A DNA stretch of 48,676 nucleotides. Source: a bacterium. Lineage in GTDB: Bacteria > Bacillota_I > Bacilli_A > RF39 > UBA660. The stretch lies in NCBI GenBank assembly GCA_030525085.1, contig JAUNFK010000005.1, positions 1 through 48,676 on the forward strand, given 5' to 3'. The notes under the pieces are model-generated. The model saw only the letters and a program-made list of their open reading frames with translations, was not told where the DNA came from and did no database searches. Positions 17,509-26,431 of this stretch are shown here, one piece after another. Every line of letters begins with the position of its first letter. Positions within the stretch are counted from its first letter, which is position 1. A program made the position numbers and the translations under genes.

Positions 17509-18525
17509 CTAAATTTTCATCAGAGCTTGTAACACACTAGATAAATATTTATAAACCTTAGGGTCGATTCCCTTCATATTCTTTAAAATATCCCATATTT
17601 CACTTATATTCAAATGAAAATCAGAATCAAAATCTTTCCCTAGCCCCTTACATAATTCCTCTACAGTATCACCTAATTGTTTTTTATCAATAGCATCTAA
17701 ATTTTTAGTAGTCATCTCATGAATCTGTTTACTAACCTTAGAAAGCTTACCACTAACAAAAAATTCACCATAAGTATTCCAGCCAATTGGATAATGTTCA
17801 CTAAAAGCTAAATCCTTACTCTTAACAGCACTATAATTATCATTATACAAACACATCCCAACAACAGAACCTGTAGGTACAATATTAACAACTTTATTCT
17901 TTATTTTATTAAACTTATTTTCATATTCATCTTTTAAAAATCCAGGTCCGTCAAAATTATATATTTTTGCTACTTTCACTAAAACATTCTCATTCATCTC
18001 CATTGCAGAACTCATTGCTAAATTTCCACCCTTGCTATGTCCTGCAAGATAAATAACTTTATCACTATCTAGTACATTTTTACTAACGTAATCTATCGCT
18101 TTTGCTTGCGTATAAGTTGGATACTGATAATTAAGTCGTAAATTCTCAACCCAACCTATCATCGAACCGTCCGTTCCTTTAAAAACAACTAAAAGATTGT
18201 TATTAAAGCGTACGCACATTGCGCCAAACTGAGTATCTTTATTTCTAACATTTTCAAAATTACTTATTACTATATTTTCATATCTTTTACTAGATTTTAA
18301 CTTTTCTAGAAGTAAAAAAGCACTTGGCTTCATAACTCCACTTAAATCATCACTTTTAAAAGTTTCTGCATACATGTAAAAATCTTTAAATGATTTGCCT
18401 TCCTCAAATGAATCTACTGGTAAATATACCAAACAAGAAAAGACTAATGCATCCATTTGATTAAAACCAATACTATCAAAAGTATAATCTTTATAATAAT
18501 CTAAGTAATCACTTACCGTAAACAT
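17509..18525 (-). CDS. Alpha/beta-hydrolase of the Mbeg1-like/DUF2974 lipase family
   Basis: 338 residues. The nucleophile elbow GHSKGGN (about residues 167-173), preceded by VVFKGTDGSMIGWVENLRL near 120-140, is characteristic of the DUF2974 Mbeg1-like branch of class 3 lipases. NFDGPGF follows at about 200, and HYPIGW near 245 is another family block. The substrate is unknown, and there is no signal peptide, so it is probably cytoplasmic. GAGGTG precedes the start. The 51-residue membrane protein follows it in the same transcript. Confidence 0.72.
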   Translation of the reverse strand: MFTVSDYLDYYKDYTFDSIGFNQMDALVFSCLVYLPVDSFEEGKSFKDFYMYAETFKSDDLSGVMKPSAFLLLEKLKSSKRYENIVISNFENVRNKDTQFGAMCVRFNNNLLVVFKGTDGSMIGWVENLRLNYQYPTYTQAKAIDYVSKNVLDSDKVIYLAGHSKGGNLAMSSAMEMNENVLVKVAKIYNFDGPGFLKDEYENKFNKIKNKVVNIVPTGSVVGMCLYNDNYSAVKSKDLAFSEHYPIGWNTYGEFFVSGKLSKVSKQIHEMTTKNLDAIDKKQLGDTVEELCKGLGKDFDSDFHLNISEIWDILKNMKGIDPKVYKYLSSVLQALMKI

Positions 18526-18601
18526 AATTTACACCTCAAAAACATTTTATCACATTTTTAAAAGAAATATAAATATGTTATAATTAAAATGGTGAATATA
18601 A

Positions 18602-19678
18602 ATGAAAATAATAACTTCAAGCAAAAATCATAAAGAAAGACTAGAAAACAGTAGATACCAAAAACTCCAAACTGGTAAGTATACAATTGATGACTTTGCC
18701 CTAGTAAGGACAACAGACTATCTTCCATCAGATAAAAAAATACTTCCATTATGTGATACGCCATTTTTAACGCATACCACAAATGTCCCAAACAGTGTTA
18801 TATTTAAAATTTTACAAGAAAAATATAACTTAAATCCATTCGATGAAGAGGACTATGAAAAACTAAGAGAAATGGCAGACCGCTATTCTCCATTATCATC
18901 TCAGTATAGATCAACTATACATTTTACATTAAATGGCCTAGTATCAAGTCACAGCAAAGGAAACTTTGACGGTAGAAAATTTATAATAATTGACAAACTA
19001 TCATCACACCTAGGTAAAGAAAACTTTAGATCATTAAGAATGGAAGATTCATTTATCAAAGGTCCATTTGAAATATCTGATGAAGCCATAATTCTTATAA
19101 ACAAAGACAGATATGAAAAACTATTAGAAGAAAATCCTTGGCTTCAAAATTATAATGTTACTCTTTATACAGGTGATGAAAAAGAAGCTGTTGAAACTGT
19201 GTTATTAGATTTAGGCATTACTCCTGAAACTATCGGAGAGCATGGCGCAGAATACTCAAAAAGAACACCTCTTTATAAAGCTGCTTTATCTGATTTAGCC
19301 AAATCATACAACTGCTCAGAAGAAAAACATTTCTATTCAGAAGAATATAAAGAAGACGATCAAAAATCACTACAAATATGGGAAATATTTAATCGTAACT
19401 TCTACGAAGAACTATGTAAAACCTTTAAAATAGAACCAAGCGAAGAAACAATAAACTTTTTATCATCATTTGACTTTGCTCGCCCTAAACTTGAAGAAAA
19501 ATTAAAAGAACTAATAAACCAAATTGGTCTAGAAGAATACTGTGAATTTGTCTTATCATATAATAAAACACTAGAGGGCAGTTTAAACGGTAAAACTTTC
19601 CCAACAAATAATGAAATCCTAAAGCAAGGAAAATTAAATACATCCACAAGTATTATAGATGAAAAAACATACCAGTAA
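18602..19678 (+). CDS. Conserved-looking protein of unknown function (358 residues)
   Basis: I do not recognise this protein. It is soluble, acidic and rich in Lys and Glu, with no signal peptide or membrane segment. Notable stretches are STIHFTLNGLVSSHSKGNFD (about residues 100-119) and IIIDKLSSH. The C-terminal half (about 230-340) looks alpha-helical and ends in a disordered Ser/Thr tail. A TATAAT at 18579-18584 and GGTGAATATAA before the ATG give a plausible independent transcription unit divergent from the lipase-like gene. It ends in a terminator shared with serS. Confidence 0.65.
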   Translation: MKIITSSKNHKERLENSRYQKLQTGKYTIDDFALVRTTDYLPSDKKILPLCDTPFLTHTTNVPNSVIFKILQEKYNLNPFDEEDYEKLREMADRYSPLSSQYRSTIHFTLNGLVSSHSKGNFDGRKFIIIDKLSSHLGKENFRSLRMEDSFIKGPFEISDEAIILINKDRYEKLLEENPWLQNYNVTLYTGDEKEAVETVLLDLGITPETIGEHGAEYSKRTPLYKAALSDLAKSYNCSEEKHFYSEEYKEDDQKSLQIWEIFNRNFYEELCKTFKIEPSEETINFLSSFDFARPKLEEKLKELINQIGLEEYCEFVLSYNKTLEGSLNGKTFPTNNEILKQGKLNTSTSIIDEKTYQ

Positions 19679-19688
19679 GGTATGTTTT
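19664..19688. terminator. Bidirectional terminator between the unknown gene and serS
   Basis: Perfect stem AAAACATACC/GGTATGTTTT with a 5-base loop containing the plus-strand stop codon. A and T flanks on both sides let it serve both convergent genes. Confidence 0.8.
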
Positions 19689-20973
19689 ATTTAATTGGAA
19701 TAAGTTTTTCTTTACCCCCCATATAAGGTCTTAACACATCAGGAATAGTAAGTGTTCCATCTTCATTATAATTATTTTCAAGTACTGCAATTAATCCTCT
19801 AGGGCTAGCTACAACTGTATTATTTAAAGTATGTAAGTAATAGTTACCATTTTCTCCTTTAACTCTAATACCTAATCTTCTAGCTTGAGCATCCCCTAAA
19901 TTAGAACATGATCCAACCTCGAAATACTTTTCTTGTCTAGGACTCCAAGCTTCAATATCACAGCTCTTAACCTTTAAATCAGCTAAATCACCACTACAGC
20001 ACTCTAACTGTCTAACTGGTACATTCATATTTCTAAATACTTCAACGGTATACTTCCACATTTCATCATAGAACTTCATTGAATCTTCTGGTTCACAAAG
20101 AACAATCATCTCCTCTTTTTCAAATTGATGAACCCTATATAAACCACGTTCCTCTAAACCATGAGATCCACCCTCTTTTCTAAAACAAGGTGAATAACTA
20201 GTCATCTTAATAGGTAAACTCTTCTTATCAATAAGTTGTCCTTGGAATCTACCAATCATTGAGTGCTCACTAGTACCAATTAAATATAAATCTTCTCCCT
20301 CAATCTTATACATCATTGCTTCCATCTCAGGAAATGACATAACGCCTGTAACAACACCTGCATGAATCATAAATGGTGGAATTGCATAAGTAAATCCCTT
20401 ATCAACCATATAATCCCTAGCATAAGCAATCATAGCTTCATGAAGTCTAGCAACATCACCTAATAGGTAATAGAACCCTTCGCCACTAGTTCTACCAGCA
20501 GAATCTTTATCTAATCCATTATACATAGCAATAATATCAGCATGATAAGGTATCTCATAACTTGGCTTATAAGCCTCACCAAATCTTTGAACCTCAACAT
20601 TTTCACTATCATCTTTTCCAATTGGCACACTTTCATCTATAATATTAGGTATCACCATCATCTTCTCTTTAATCAATGCATTCTTCTTCTCAAAAGAAAC
20701 TTCTAATATTTTTATTTGTGCATCCATTTCAGCTATTTTCTTCTTAATGTTTTCAGCTTTTTCTTTCTTACCTTCACGCATTAACTTACCAATCTCACCA
20801 GATAACTTATTTTTCTCTGCACGTAAATTATCACCCTTAAGTTTAGCATCTCTTACAGCTTCATCTAATTCATAAATCTCATCAACTAAAGGTAATTTTT
20901 CATCTTGAAACTTCTTCTTAATATTCTCTTTAACTAATTCTCTATTTTCTCTAATAAGTTTAATATCTATCAT
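19687..20973 (-). CDS. serS: Seryl-tRNA synthetase
   Basis: Class II aminoacyl-tRNA synthetase of 428 residues, standard length, charging tRNA-Ser. The N-terminal coiled-coil arm that grips the tRNA spans about residues 30-100. Motif 2 is CFRKEGGSHGLEERGLYRVH (about 264-283), and motif 3 is in the region SPRGLIAVLENN near 398. The start ATG at 20973 follows AAAGGTTGATGG. It lies behind a T-box leader whose specifier is a serine codon, so it is induced when uncharged tRNA-Ser accumulates. Confidence 0.96.
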   Translation of the reverse strand: MIDIKLIRENRELVKENIKKKFQDEKLPLVDEIYELDEAVRDAKLKGDNLRAEKNKLSGEIGKLMREGKKEKAENIKKKIAEMDAQIKILEVSFEKKNALIKEKMMVIPNIIDESVPIGKDDSENVEVQRFGEAYKPSYEIPYHADIIAMYNGLDKDSAGRTSGEGFYYLLGDVARLHEAMIAYARDYMVDKGFTYAIPPFMIHAGVVTGVMSFPEMEAMMYKIEGEDLYLIGTSEHSMIGRFQGQLIDKKSLPIKMTSYSPCFRKEGGSHGLEERGLYRVHQFEKEEMIVLCEPEDSMKFYDEMWKYTVEVFRNMNVPVRQLECCSGDLADLKVKSCDIEAWSPRQEKYFEVGSCSNLGDAQARRLGIRVKGENGNYYLHTLNNTVVASPRGLIAVLENNYNEDGTLTIPDVLRPYMGGKEKLIPIK

Positions 20974-21059
20974 TTTATACCATCAACCTTTCTATCAAAT
21001 AAATTATTAAACATAAGTATTCTATCCGATCGTTTATTCATAAAACCCTCTCTTTCCCT

Positions 21060-21252
21060 AACAAAAAAAGAATGGCACTAAAGGAGCATATAAATGCGGT
21101 ACCATCCTCAATTTAACTTAATTCATATAACGGCTATGCCGGATGCTATTAACATCACTAATAGGTAGATTCATTAAAGTCCTTATTAGTTCTCACCAAC
21201 CACTAACTCTCTTAAAATTATCTTTAACTATAATCCTATATCTTCGCTTTAT
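21060..21252 (-). ncRNA. Serine T-box riboswitch in the serS leader
   Basis: On the minus strand the leader contains the T-box sequence GAGGATGGTACCGC (21109-21096), which pairs with the acceptor end of uncharged tRNA. The competing terminator is GGATGGTAC/GTGCCATTC (21107-21099 with 21078-21070), followed by seven T (21069-21063). Stem I shows the usual GAA-TCT-ACC context with specifier TCT, a serine codon, at 21169-21167, agreeing with the downstream serS. Confidence 0.9.
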
Positions 21253-21258
21253 AAAGTG

Positions 21259-21287
21259 ATTTTAACACTTTAAAACCTAAAAATCAA
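21259..21287 (-). promoter_or_regulatory. Promoter of the T-box/serS transcript
   Basis: TTGATT (21287-21282), a 17-base spacer and TAAAAT (21264-21259) on the minus strand, just after the stop of the MazG-like gene and just before stem I of the T-box. Confidence 0.65.
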
Positions 21288-21293
21288 GTCTAA

Positions 21294-21623
21294 CTATTTC
21301 ATAGTCTTCTCTAAAAATATTTTTTGACTAAACCCGCCTCTTTTTTCTCTTTTGCTATTCATAACCGAAATTATCTTTTCTAAATCTACACCTTCAAGAG
21401 CACCTATTGCACCTAATACCTCAAGTACGTCAGCAAGCTCTTCAATTATTTCATCATGTCTTACTGCACTTAATACTTCATTACACTCTTCTAGAAGTTT
21501 CTTTTCTAATTCTAGCTTATATTCAGCCTCATCTAATATCCTAGTAACTGCTATTTCACCATTACCTTCAATTATCTCAGGAATTCTATCTCTAACAAGT
21601 TTATTAAATACCTTCTCTTCCAT
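21294..21623 (-). CDS. MazG/PRA-PH-like nucleotide pyrophosphohydrolase
   Basis: All-alpha NTP pyrophosphatase-like protein of 109 residues. It begins with the typical KLVRDRIPEII (about residues 7-17), followed by the metal-binding residues in LLEECNEVL (about 40-48) and the pair ELADVLEVL (about 62-70). Such proteins hydrolyse nucleoside triphosphates or phosphoribosyl-ATP. No histidine genes are nearby, so a house-cleaning role is more likely than histidine synthesis. It starts 7 bases after ffh and is probably co-transcribed with it. Confidence 0.75.
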   Translation of the reverse strand: MEEKVFNKLVRDRIPEIIEGNGEIAVTRILDEAEYKLELEKKLLEECNEVLSAVRHDEIIEELADVLEVLGAIGALEGVDLEKIISVMNSKREKRGGFSQKIFLEKTMK

Positions 21624-21630
21624 CTATCAC

Positions 21631-22938
21631 CTAAAATGGCATCTTAAAATTACCATTGCTCATTTTCTTCATCATGTCTTTCATCATCTCAAATTGCTTT
21701 AATAGTCTATTAACTTCTTCAACACTTCTTCCAGAACCCTTTGCTATTCTAATCTTACGACTAGCTTTTAATACTTCTGGATGTCTTCTTTCATATGGTG
21801 TCATAGATAACACAATTGCTTCAACATGAGCCATATCTTTTGGATCAATATTAATATTATTAAGCCCCATATTTCTTGCACCAGGAAGCATCTTTAAAAT
21901 ATTTTCAAGTGGTCCTAACTTTCTTATTTGTTTCATATTAATAAGAAAATCTTCTAAATCATAAGAACCCTTTTTCATCTTACGTGTTAAATCTTTAGCT
22001 TCTGCTTCATCAATAACACTTTCAGCTTTCTCTGCAATAGATAAAATATCTCCCATATCTAAGATTCGCTCTGCCATTCTCTCTGGATAAAAAGGACTTA
22101 ACCCATCTAACTTTTCACTATCACCAACAAACTTAATTGGTATATTTGTTAAATGCCTTACTGATAAAGCAACACCACCTTTAGTATCGCCATCCATCTT
22201 AGTTAAGATAGCACCAGTAAGTGGTAATTTATCATTAAAGCCACGAATAACATTTATTGCATCTTGACCCATCATCGCATCAATTACTAAAATAATTTCA
22301 TCTGGCTTAACTATTTCTTCTATATCTTTAAGCTCATTCATTAACTCTTCATCAACATGTAATCTACCTGCAGTATCGATAATAACATAATCATTATTAT
22401 TAGTCTTAGCATACTCCAAAGCTTCCTTAACAATAACTCTTGGGTCTTCCTTACCCTTAGTAAATACAGGCACACCTAAACTCTTACCTACTTCACATAA
22501 CTGATCAATAGCAGCAGGCCTATAAATATCACAAGCAACAAGTAATGGACTTTTACTATTTTTCTTACGAACTAAATTAGCTATCTTACCACAAGCAGTA
22601 GTTTTACCAGAACCTTGTAAACCAACAAGCATAATACATACAAACTTTTTATCTGTAACAAGTGGTACATAATCAGAACCTAACAAACTAACAAGTTCAT
22701 CCTTAACAAGCTTTATAAAAACTTCATCAGGTTTTAAACTCTTACTAACATCCATACCTAATGCTTTTTCTTTAACATTATTAGTAAACTCTTTAACAAC
22801 TTCATAGTTAACATCAGCTTCTAATAAAGCCATCTTTATCTCACGAATAGCATCACCAATATTTTCCTCAGTAATTCTACCCATTCCTTTTATATTCTTA
22901 ATTGCATTACTAATACGGTCTCCCATATATTCAAACAT
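21631..22938 (-). CDS. ffh: Signal recognition particle protein Ffh (SRP54)
   Basis: SRP GTPase of about 435 residues that binds signal sequences and SRP RNA and docks on FtsY. N domain at 1-90; G domain with the P-loop GLQGSGKTT (about 103-111), DTAGR near 185 and TKMDGD near 243; methionine-rich M domain from about 300 with the SRP-RNA-binding block RRIAKGSG-type sequence (here KIRIAKGSGRSVEEVN). The GTG at 22947 is part of the AGGTGAT ribosome site, so ATG 22938 is the start. A TATAAT lies just upstream, next to the terminator of paralogue B. Confidence 0.96.
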   Translation of the reverse strand: MFEYMGDRISNAIKNIKGMGRITEENIGDAIREIKMALLEADVNYEVVKEFTNNVKEKALGMDVSKSLKPDEVFIKLVKDELVSLLGSDYVPLVTDKKFVCIMLVGLQGSGKTTACGKIANLVRKKNSKSPLLVACDIYRPAAIDQLCEVGKSLGVPVFTKGKEDPRVIVKEALEYAKTNNNDYVIIDTAGRLHVDEELMNELKDIEEIVKPDEIILVIDAMMGQDAINVIRGFNDKLPLTGAILTKMDGDTKGGVALSVRHLTNIPIKFVGDSEKLDGLSPFYPERMAERILDMGDILSIAEKAESVIDEAEAKDLTRKMKKGSYDLEDFLINMKQIRKLGPLENILKMLPGARNMGLNNINIDPKDMAHVEAIVLSMTPYERRHPEVLKASRKIRIAKGSGRSVEEVNRLLKQFEMMKDMMKKMSNGNFKMPF

Positions 22939-22964
22939 ATTTATCACCTAAAAACTATTATACT

Positions 22965-22994
22965 AAAAAAAAGCCCATAAATAAAGGCTATTTT
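22965..22994 (-). terminator. Terminator of surface paralogue B
   Basis: On the minus strand AAAATAGCC and GGGCTTTTTT form a stem around a TTTATTTAT-type loop and run into eight T. It includes the stop codon of the gene. Confidence 0.65.
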
Positions 22995-25102
22995 ACAATA
23001 TATGGGTCTTCTGAGGTGCCAGAACCTCCTGAAATTGTTGTCGATGAGACGAGACTAATTGCGGGACGAACCCCAGCACCGTTGCCAACGTCGCTGGTCG
23101 CCAAATCGCCCGAGCACGTGAACCAAACGTTAGCCCCGCTGCTGTCATAGGTGTTGCGAGGCGACAAGGACCACCAACAATTACTAGTAGAATTTTCATG
23201 TAAATATGTAGAAAGATTACGAGCATAATATTCAAAACCAGAAAATGATATTTCATCAACAGTTAATAATCCGGCTTTATAAGTTAGGTTTCCATTTCCA
23301 TTTGTTGTATCATCTACAGTAAATTTAGAAAACTTTTCTCCATTATTATCATTTGGACATTTTAATGTTGGCTGTTTAGTATAAAACAATCTATTAAATG
23401 CAGCATAATCAGTTGCATTAGTTCCATACCCAAGACCTCCACTTACTGTACTTTTATCATTACACCATATTGTATCAGCAAGTTTACTTTCATATGGTGC
23501 TAAATTATTTGTATACCATGTCTCCAAATTTTTTAGTATTGTACTTTTATTAATATTTGCATGTGTACTTGCATAATCACTTGTTCCGGCAGTACCATAC
23601 ATGAAACCTACATAAGCATTATCATCAACTTTTTCATTAAATTTACTTGTATATTTTGTACCAGAGTATCTTGCAAATGCTGCATTAGTACTATTATTTG
23701 CTGAAGAGCAAGGATTAGCTACTTTTGAAGTATTATCATTGTGAAGAACAAGTTTTACTGAACCATCACCTGTTATTCTTACTATTCTCCAGCATTTACT
23801 AGCAAACTCAACATAGTTGTTTTTAACAGCTCCTCTAAAGTAGTAAGATGTTCCATAATCATCTTCTGCACTAGCAAGTAATGCTTCTGTTGTATTTTTA
23901 TTTGATGTTATTTGTTTATATGTAAAACTATTTTGTGTAGCACTTACTACATAATATACACTATTTAAATTTGTTGTTGTTTTCATTGTTCCTGCAGCGT
24001 TTGAGCCAGAACTTGATATAGATTGATATGGTAAATACTTTCCAACTAAACTAGAATATGAATTAGCATATGTAACACTTGTTACTGCTGTTCCTGTTAA
24101 ATTAAAATTAGTACCATTTGCTTCGTATCCAGTGCCATAAGTTATAAAGTATGCTTGATATGTTGATGAAACACTTGCTGTTGGTGTATAGGTTATATCA
24201 TCTTTTGTATGAGCACTTACTTCTTTTCCTGGTGTTGTAAGTGGAGTCTTAACCTCATTATTTGCTAGTATTGCATCAGCTAAAGTTGGAGGATCAAATG
24301 CTACAACGCATTTAGTATTACCACTTGTTAAGTTAGTTACACCTAAACTCCACTTAGATCCAGTCCATTTTATAGCCGCACCAATGTCTACTGTTTTATT
24401 ATTTTGAGTACATGATACTGATGCAGCATATAAACCAGTTTCTGGAAATGTGCTACTGGCCTTTCCATTTATAGTTGTTGCAATTACTAAATCATCTTTA
24501 GGTCTTGTTTTAACTGTTCCTACTACTGATATTTTAACTTGATATGTTTTATTTTCTAATTCTTCACTTGTCCAGCTAGTTTGATTTTCCCCATCTAACC
24601 ACATTCTAAAATTAAAGGTACGTGTTTCATCTTTAGTAATTCCGTCCCCTTCTTTTAAAACATAATTTTCTTTTATATTATAGCTAGATAAACTTTGAGG
24701 CGTTGAAATTTGTTTTAATGATGTTATTACAGATGGCGACATATCATTATCACCAAGTAAAGATACTTTTATATATTTAGAATCAGCACTAGTTGACGCA
24801 TTTATTACAGATGCTATTACATAATACTCTATATAGTTATCACAGTTATTTTTTACTGTAAATGTATAAGGTGTTTGTTCTAAACCTTTTAAATCCTTTA
24901 TTGGATAATTATTTGTTAAATTAATTTCATTAATACCACTAAACTCCAAGTCGATACATGTTCCAGCTAAAGTATTTGTATCAGTCTGACTGCTATAGCC
25001 AGTAAATACTGCGTAACTTACTCCTGCTAGGAGTACAATAGCAAGCAACATAACATTTAGAGTAATTAGTCTCTTTTTGTATTTTTGCATACTAGTTTTC
25101 AC
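22988..25102 (-). CDS. Surface protein paralogue B with DGR-type variable C-terminus
   Basis: 704 residues. The N-terminus has a membrane segment (about 13-31) and SYAVFTGYSSQTDTNTLAGT, as in TasA/camelysin (SipW-dependent) proteins, followed by a beta-sandwich. About residues 200-270 hold an extra repeat-like domain with two Cys (SCTQNNK, NTKCVV) that A and C lack. The shared centre has YFRGAVKNNYVEFASKCWRI, VGFMYGTAG, ADTIWCNDKS and LKCPNDN. The end, WWSLSP...GVRPAISL, is C-type-lectin- or DUF6273-like (inference), and residues 642-684 are encoded by DNA of a very different composition. Start is GTG after GGAGGAATAGGA; a weak promoter (TTTAAA-17-TATAAT) is upstream. A single-gene cassette between ffh and the 25181 gene. 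Probably a surface binding protein with a diversified ligand site. Confidence 0.72.
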   Translation of the reverse strand: MKTSMQKYKKRLITLNVMLLAIVLLAGVSYAVFTGYSSQTDTNTLAGTCIDLEFSGINEINLTNNYPIKDLKGLEQTPYTFTVKNNCDNYIEYYVIASVINASTSADSKYIKVSLLGDNDMSPSVITSLKQISTPQSLSSYNIKENYVLKEGDGITKDETRTFNFRMWLDGENQTSWTSEELENKTYQVKISVVGTVKTRPKDDLVIATTINGKASSTFPETGLYAASVSCTQNNKTVDIGAAIKWTGSKWSLGVTNLTSGNTKCVVAFDPPTLADAILANNEVKTPLTTPGKEVSAHTKDDITYTPTASVSSTYQAYFITYGTGYEANGTNFNLTGTAVTSVTYANSYSSLVGKYLPYQSISSSGSNAAGTMKTTTNLNSVYYVVSATQNSFTYKQITSNKNTTEALLASAEDDYGTSYYFRGAVKNNYVEFASKCWRIVRITGDGSVKLVLHNDNTSKVANPCSSANNSTNAAFARYSGTKYTSKFNEKVDDNAYVGFMYGTAGTSDYASTHANINKSTILKNLETWYTNNLAPYESKLADTIWCNDKSTVSGGLGYGTNATDYAAFNRLFYTKQPTLKCPNDNNGEKFSKFTVDDTTNGNGNLTYKAGLLTVDEISFSGFEYYARNLSTYLHENSTSNCWWSLSPRNTYDSSGANVWFTCSGDLATSDVGNGAGVRPAISLVSSTTISGGSGTSEDPYIVK
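23050..23180 (-). other. Putative DGR variable region in paralogue B
   Basis: Encodes about residues 642-684 of the gene at 22988. By hand count 63 of the 100 bases 23061-23160 are G or C, against about 27% in the 90 bases that follow it (23201-23290). Many codons are NNC (CGC, AAC, ACC, GAC, AGC, TTC, TGC, GGC), as expected when AAC codons of a template are randomised at A. The borders are sharp: upstream ENSTS and downstream ISGGSGTSED are again AT-rich. Confidence 0.6.
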
Positions 25103-25168
25103 AAAGTTCCTATTCCTCCTTTATCCTAACATTAAAATTATATAACAAAATCTAAATACTTTAAAGTA

Positions 25169-25195
25169 AAAAAAGAACTATTAACAGTTTTCTTT
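25169..25195 (-). terminator. Weak terminator of the Ig/cadherin-like protein gene
   Basis: An imperfect stem around AACT-GTTAAT-AGTT extended by AAGAA/TTCTT is followed by seven T on the minus strand and overlaps the stop codon. Confidence 0.4.
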
Positions 25196-26419
25196 AATCT
25201 TTTCACTAATAGCTACTAATTTTTTCTTATTTTTAACAAGTATCAATATTATTACTAAAAACAAACCTAACGATAAAGCAGCAAGACCATAAATAATTCC
25301 TTCTTTTAAATCCTTATCCTTAACTTCTTTATTATAGTCATCGACATCAAACTTTTGCATTACTTCACCATCAAACTTATAATATGCTTCTTTACCATCT
25401 TCTAAATTAATAGCATACACTATAGTTATTTTACCATCTGTAAAAGCACTAATTTCTTTTTCATTAATCGTAACTGTTTTAGAAGTAAAACCATTTATTC
25501 TATCCTTTGGTGTTACAAAAACTAATGTAAGCCTCTTAGTTAAATATTCATCATAGCTCTTATATTTACCGTCATCATATATAAATAAACTTATATTACC
25601 ACTTTCATCTTTTAATCCAACTAAAGTATATCCAGTTGTTTCATTCTTAAATGCCGGAATATCAAATTCACCAATTTTTACAGTAGCTTCTTCAAACAAC
25701 TCTGGCTTAGTCAAATTTTTACTTTCCTTAACAACAGTATACTTTTTATTATCAACTGTAACCTCAATTGGATTTTGATCTAAAACATTAACCTTTAAAG
25801 AATAAATATTCGCTACTCCCGTTTCACTCGTTACAGTAATGTCAAAAGTATTAACACCTTCACTAACTTCTTTTTCACCTGTACCACTTATAGAAGAATA
25901 TGAGTCTTCTTTAGTTGCTATAATATTAATCTTACTAACAGTAGAAGGAACACTAACTGTATACTCACTAGTCTTTTTATCAAAAGCTGGACTTATCTCA
26001 TAACCTTCAACTGACAAACTTTTTAAATAATTATTACTAGATTTTTCTCTAGGCTTTACAACAGATACATTTCTAGACCCACTTACAGTAATATTATTAC
26101 CACTAGCATCAGTAATATCCCCAGTCATTGTAAAATTAATTGTTCCAATACTCGTTGCTTTACAAGTAACAGTAAAATACTTCGTCGTATTCTGACCATT
26201 ACTAGTAGCATCCGCAAACTTCTGCGTGCATCCACTAGTAGCTCCACTAGAAGATATTTTTATATTCCAAGCAGCTGTACTCTTAACTGTAACAGTTGCA
26301 CTAACTGAGCCACCATTTTCAACGCTACTCTTATTAACTGAAATACTTGCACTTGGTGCAGCATAAACTACAGAAAGATTAAACCCTAAACAAAATATAA
26401 ACATTAATAACTTTTTCAT
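25181..26419 (-). CDS. Membrane-anchored protein with Ig-like and cadherin-like domains
   Basis: 412 residues. Signal peptide at 1-20 (cleavage near VVYAAPSA), an Ig-like beta domain (about 22-120, Ser/Thr-rich, with two cysteines likely disulfide-bonded), a cadherin-like beta-sandwich (about 130-210, beginning LKSLSVEGYEISPAFDKKTS), a further beta domain, and one C-terminal membrane helix (about 378-400) with a basic cytoplasmic tail. It is externally exposed and tethered in the membrane. It starts 12 bases after the dockerin-bearing glucosaminidase, after AGGAG, so the two are co-expressed and may interact. A cohesin function is only a guess. Confidence 0.7.
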   Translation of the reverse strand: MKKLLMFIFCLGFNLSVVYAAPSASISVNKSSVENGGSVSATVTVKSTAAWNIKISSSGATSGCTQKFADATSNGQNTTKYFTVTCKATSIGTINFTMTGDITDASGNNITVSGSRNVSVVKPREKSSNNYLKSLSVEGYEISPAFDKKTSEYTVSVPSTVSKINIIATKEDSYSSISGTGEKEVSEGVNTFDITVTSETGVANIYSLKVNVLDQNPIEVTVDNKKYTVVKESKNLTKPELFEEATVKIGEFDIPAFKNETTGYTLVGLKDESGNISLFIYDDGKYKSYDEYLTKRLTLVFVTPKDRINGFTSKTVTINEKEISAFTDGKITIVYAINLEDGKEAYYKFDGEVMQKFDVDDYNKEVKDKDLKEGIIYGLAALSLGLFLVIILILVKNKKKLVAISEKIKENC

Positions 26420-26431
26420 AAAAACTCCTTT

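Noticed and set aside
19711-19720. C6 tract in serS as a phase-variable site
   Set aside because: It encodes conserved glycines near the C-terminus of an essential enzyme, and six bases is short.
22993-23259. An 88-residue alternative reading frame over the variable region of paralogue B
   Set aside because: It exists because the GC-rich region has few stop codons; it has no ribosome site and lies entirely inside the real gene in another frame.
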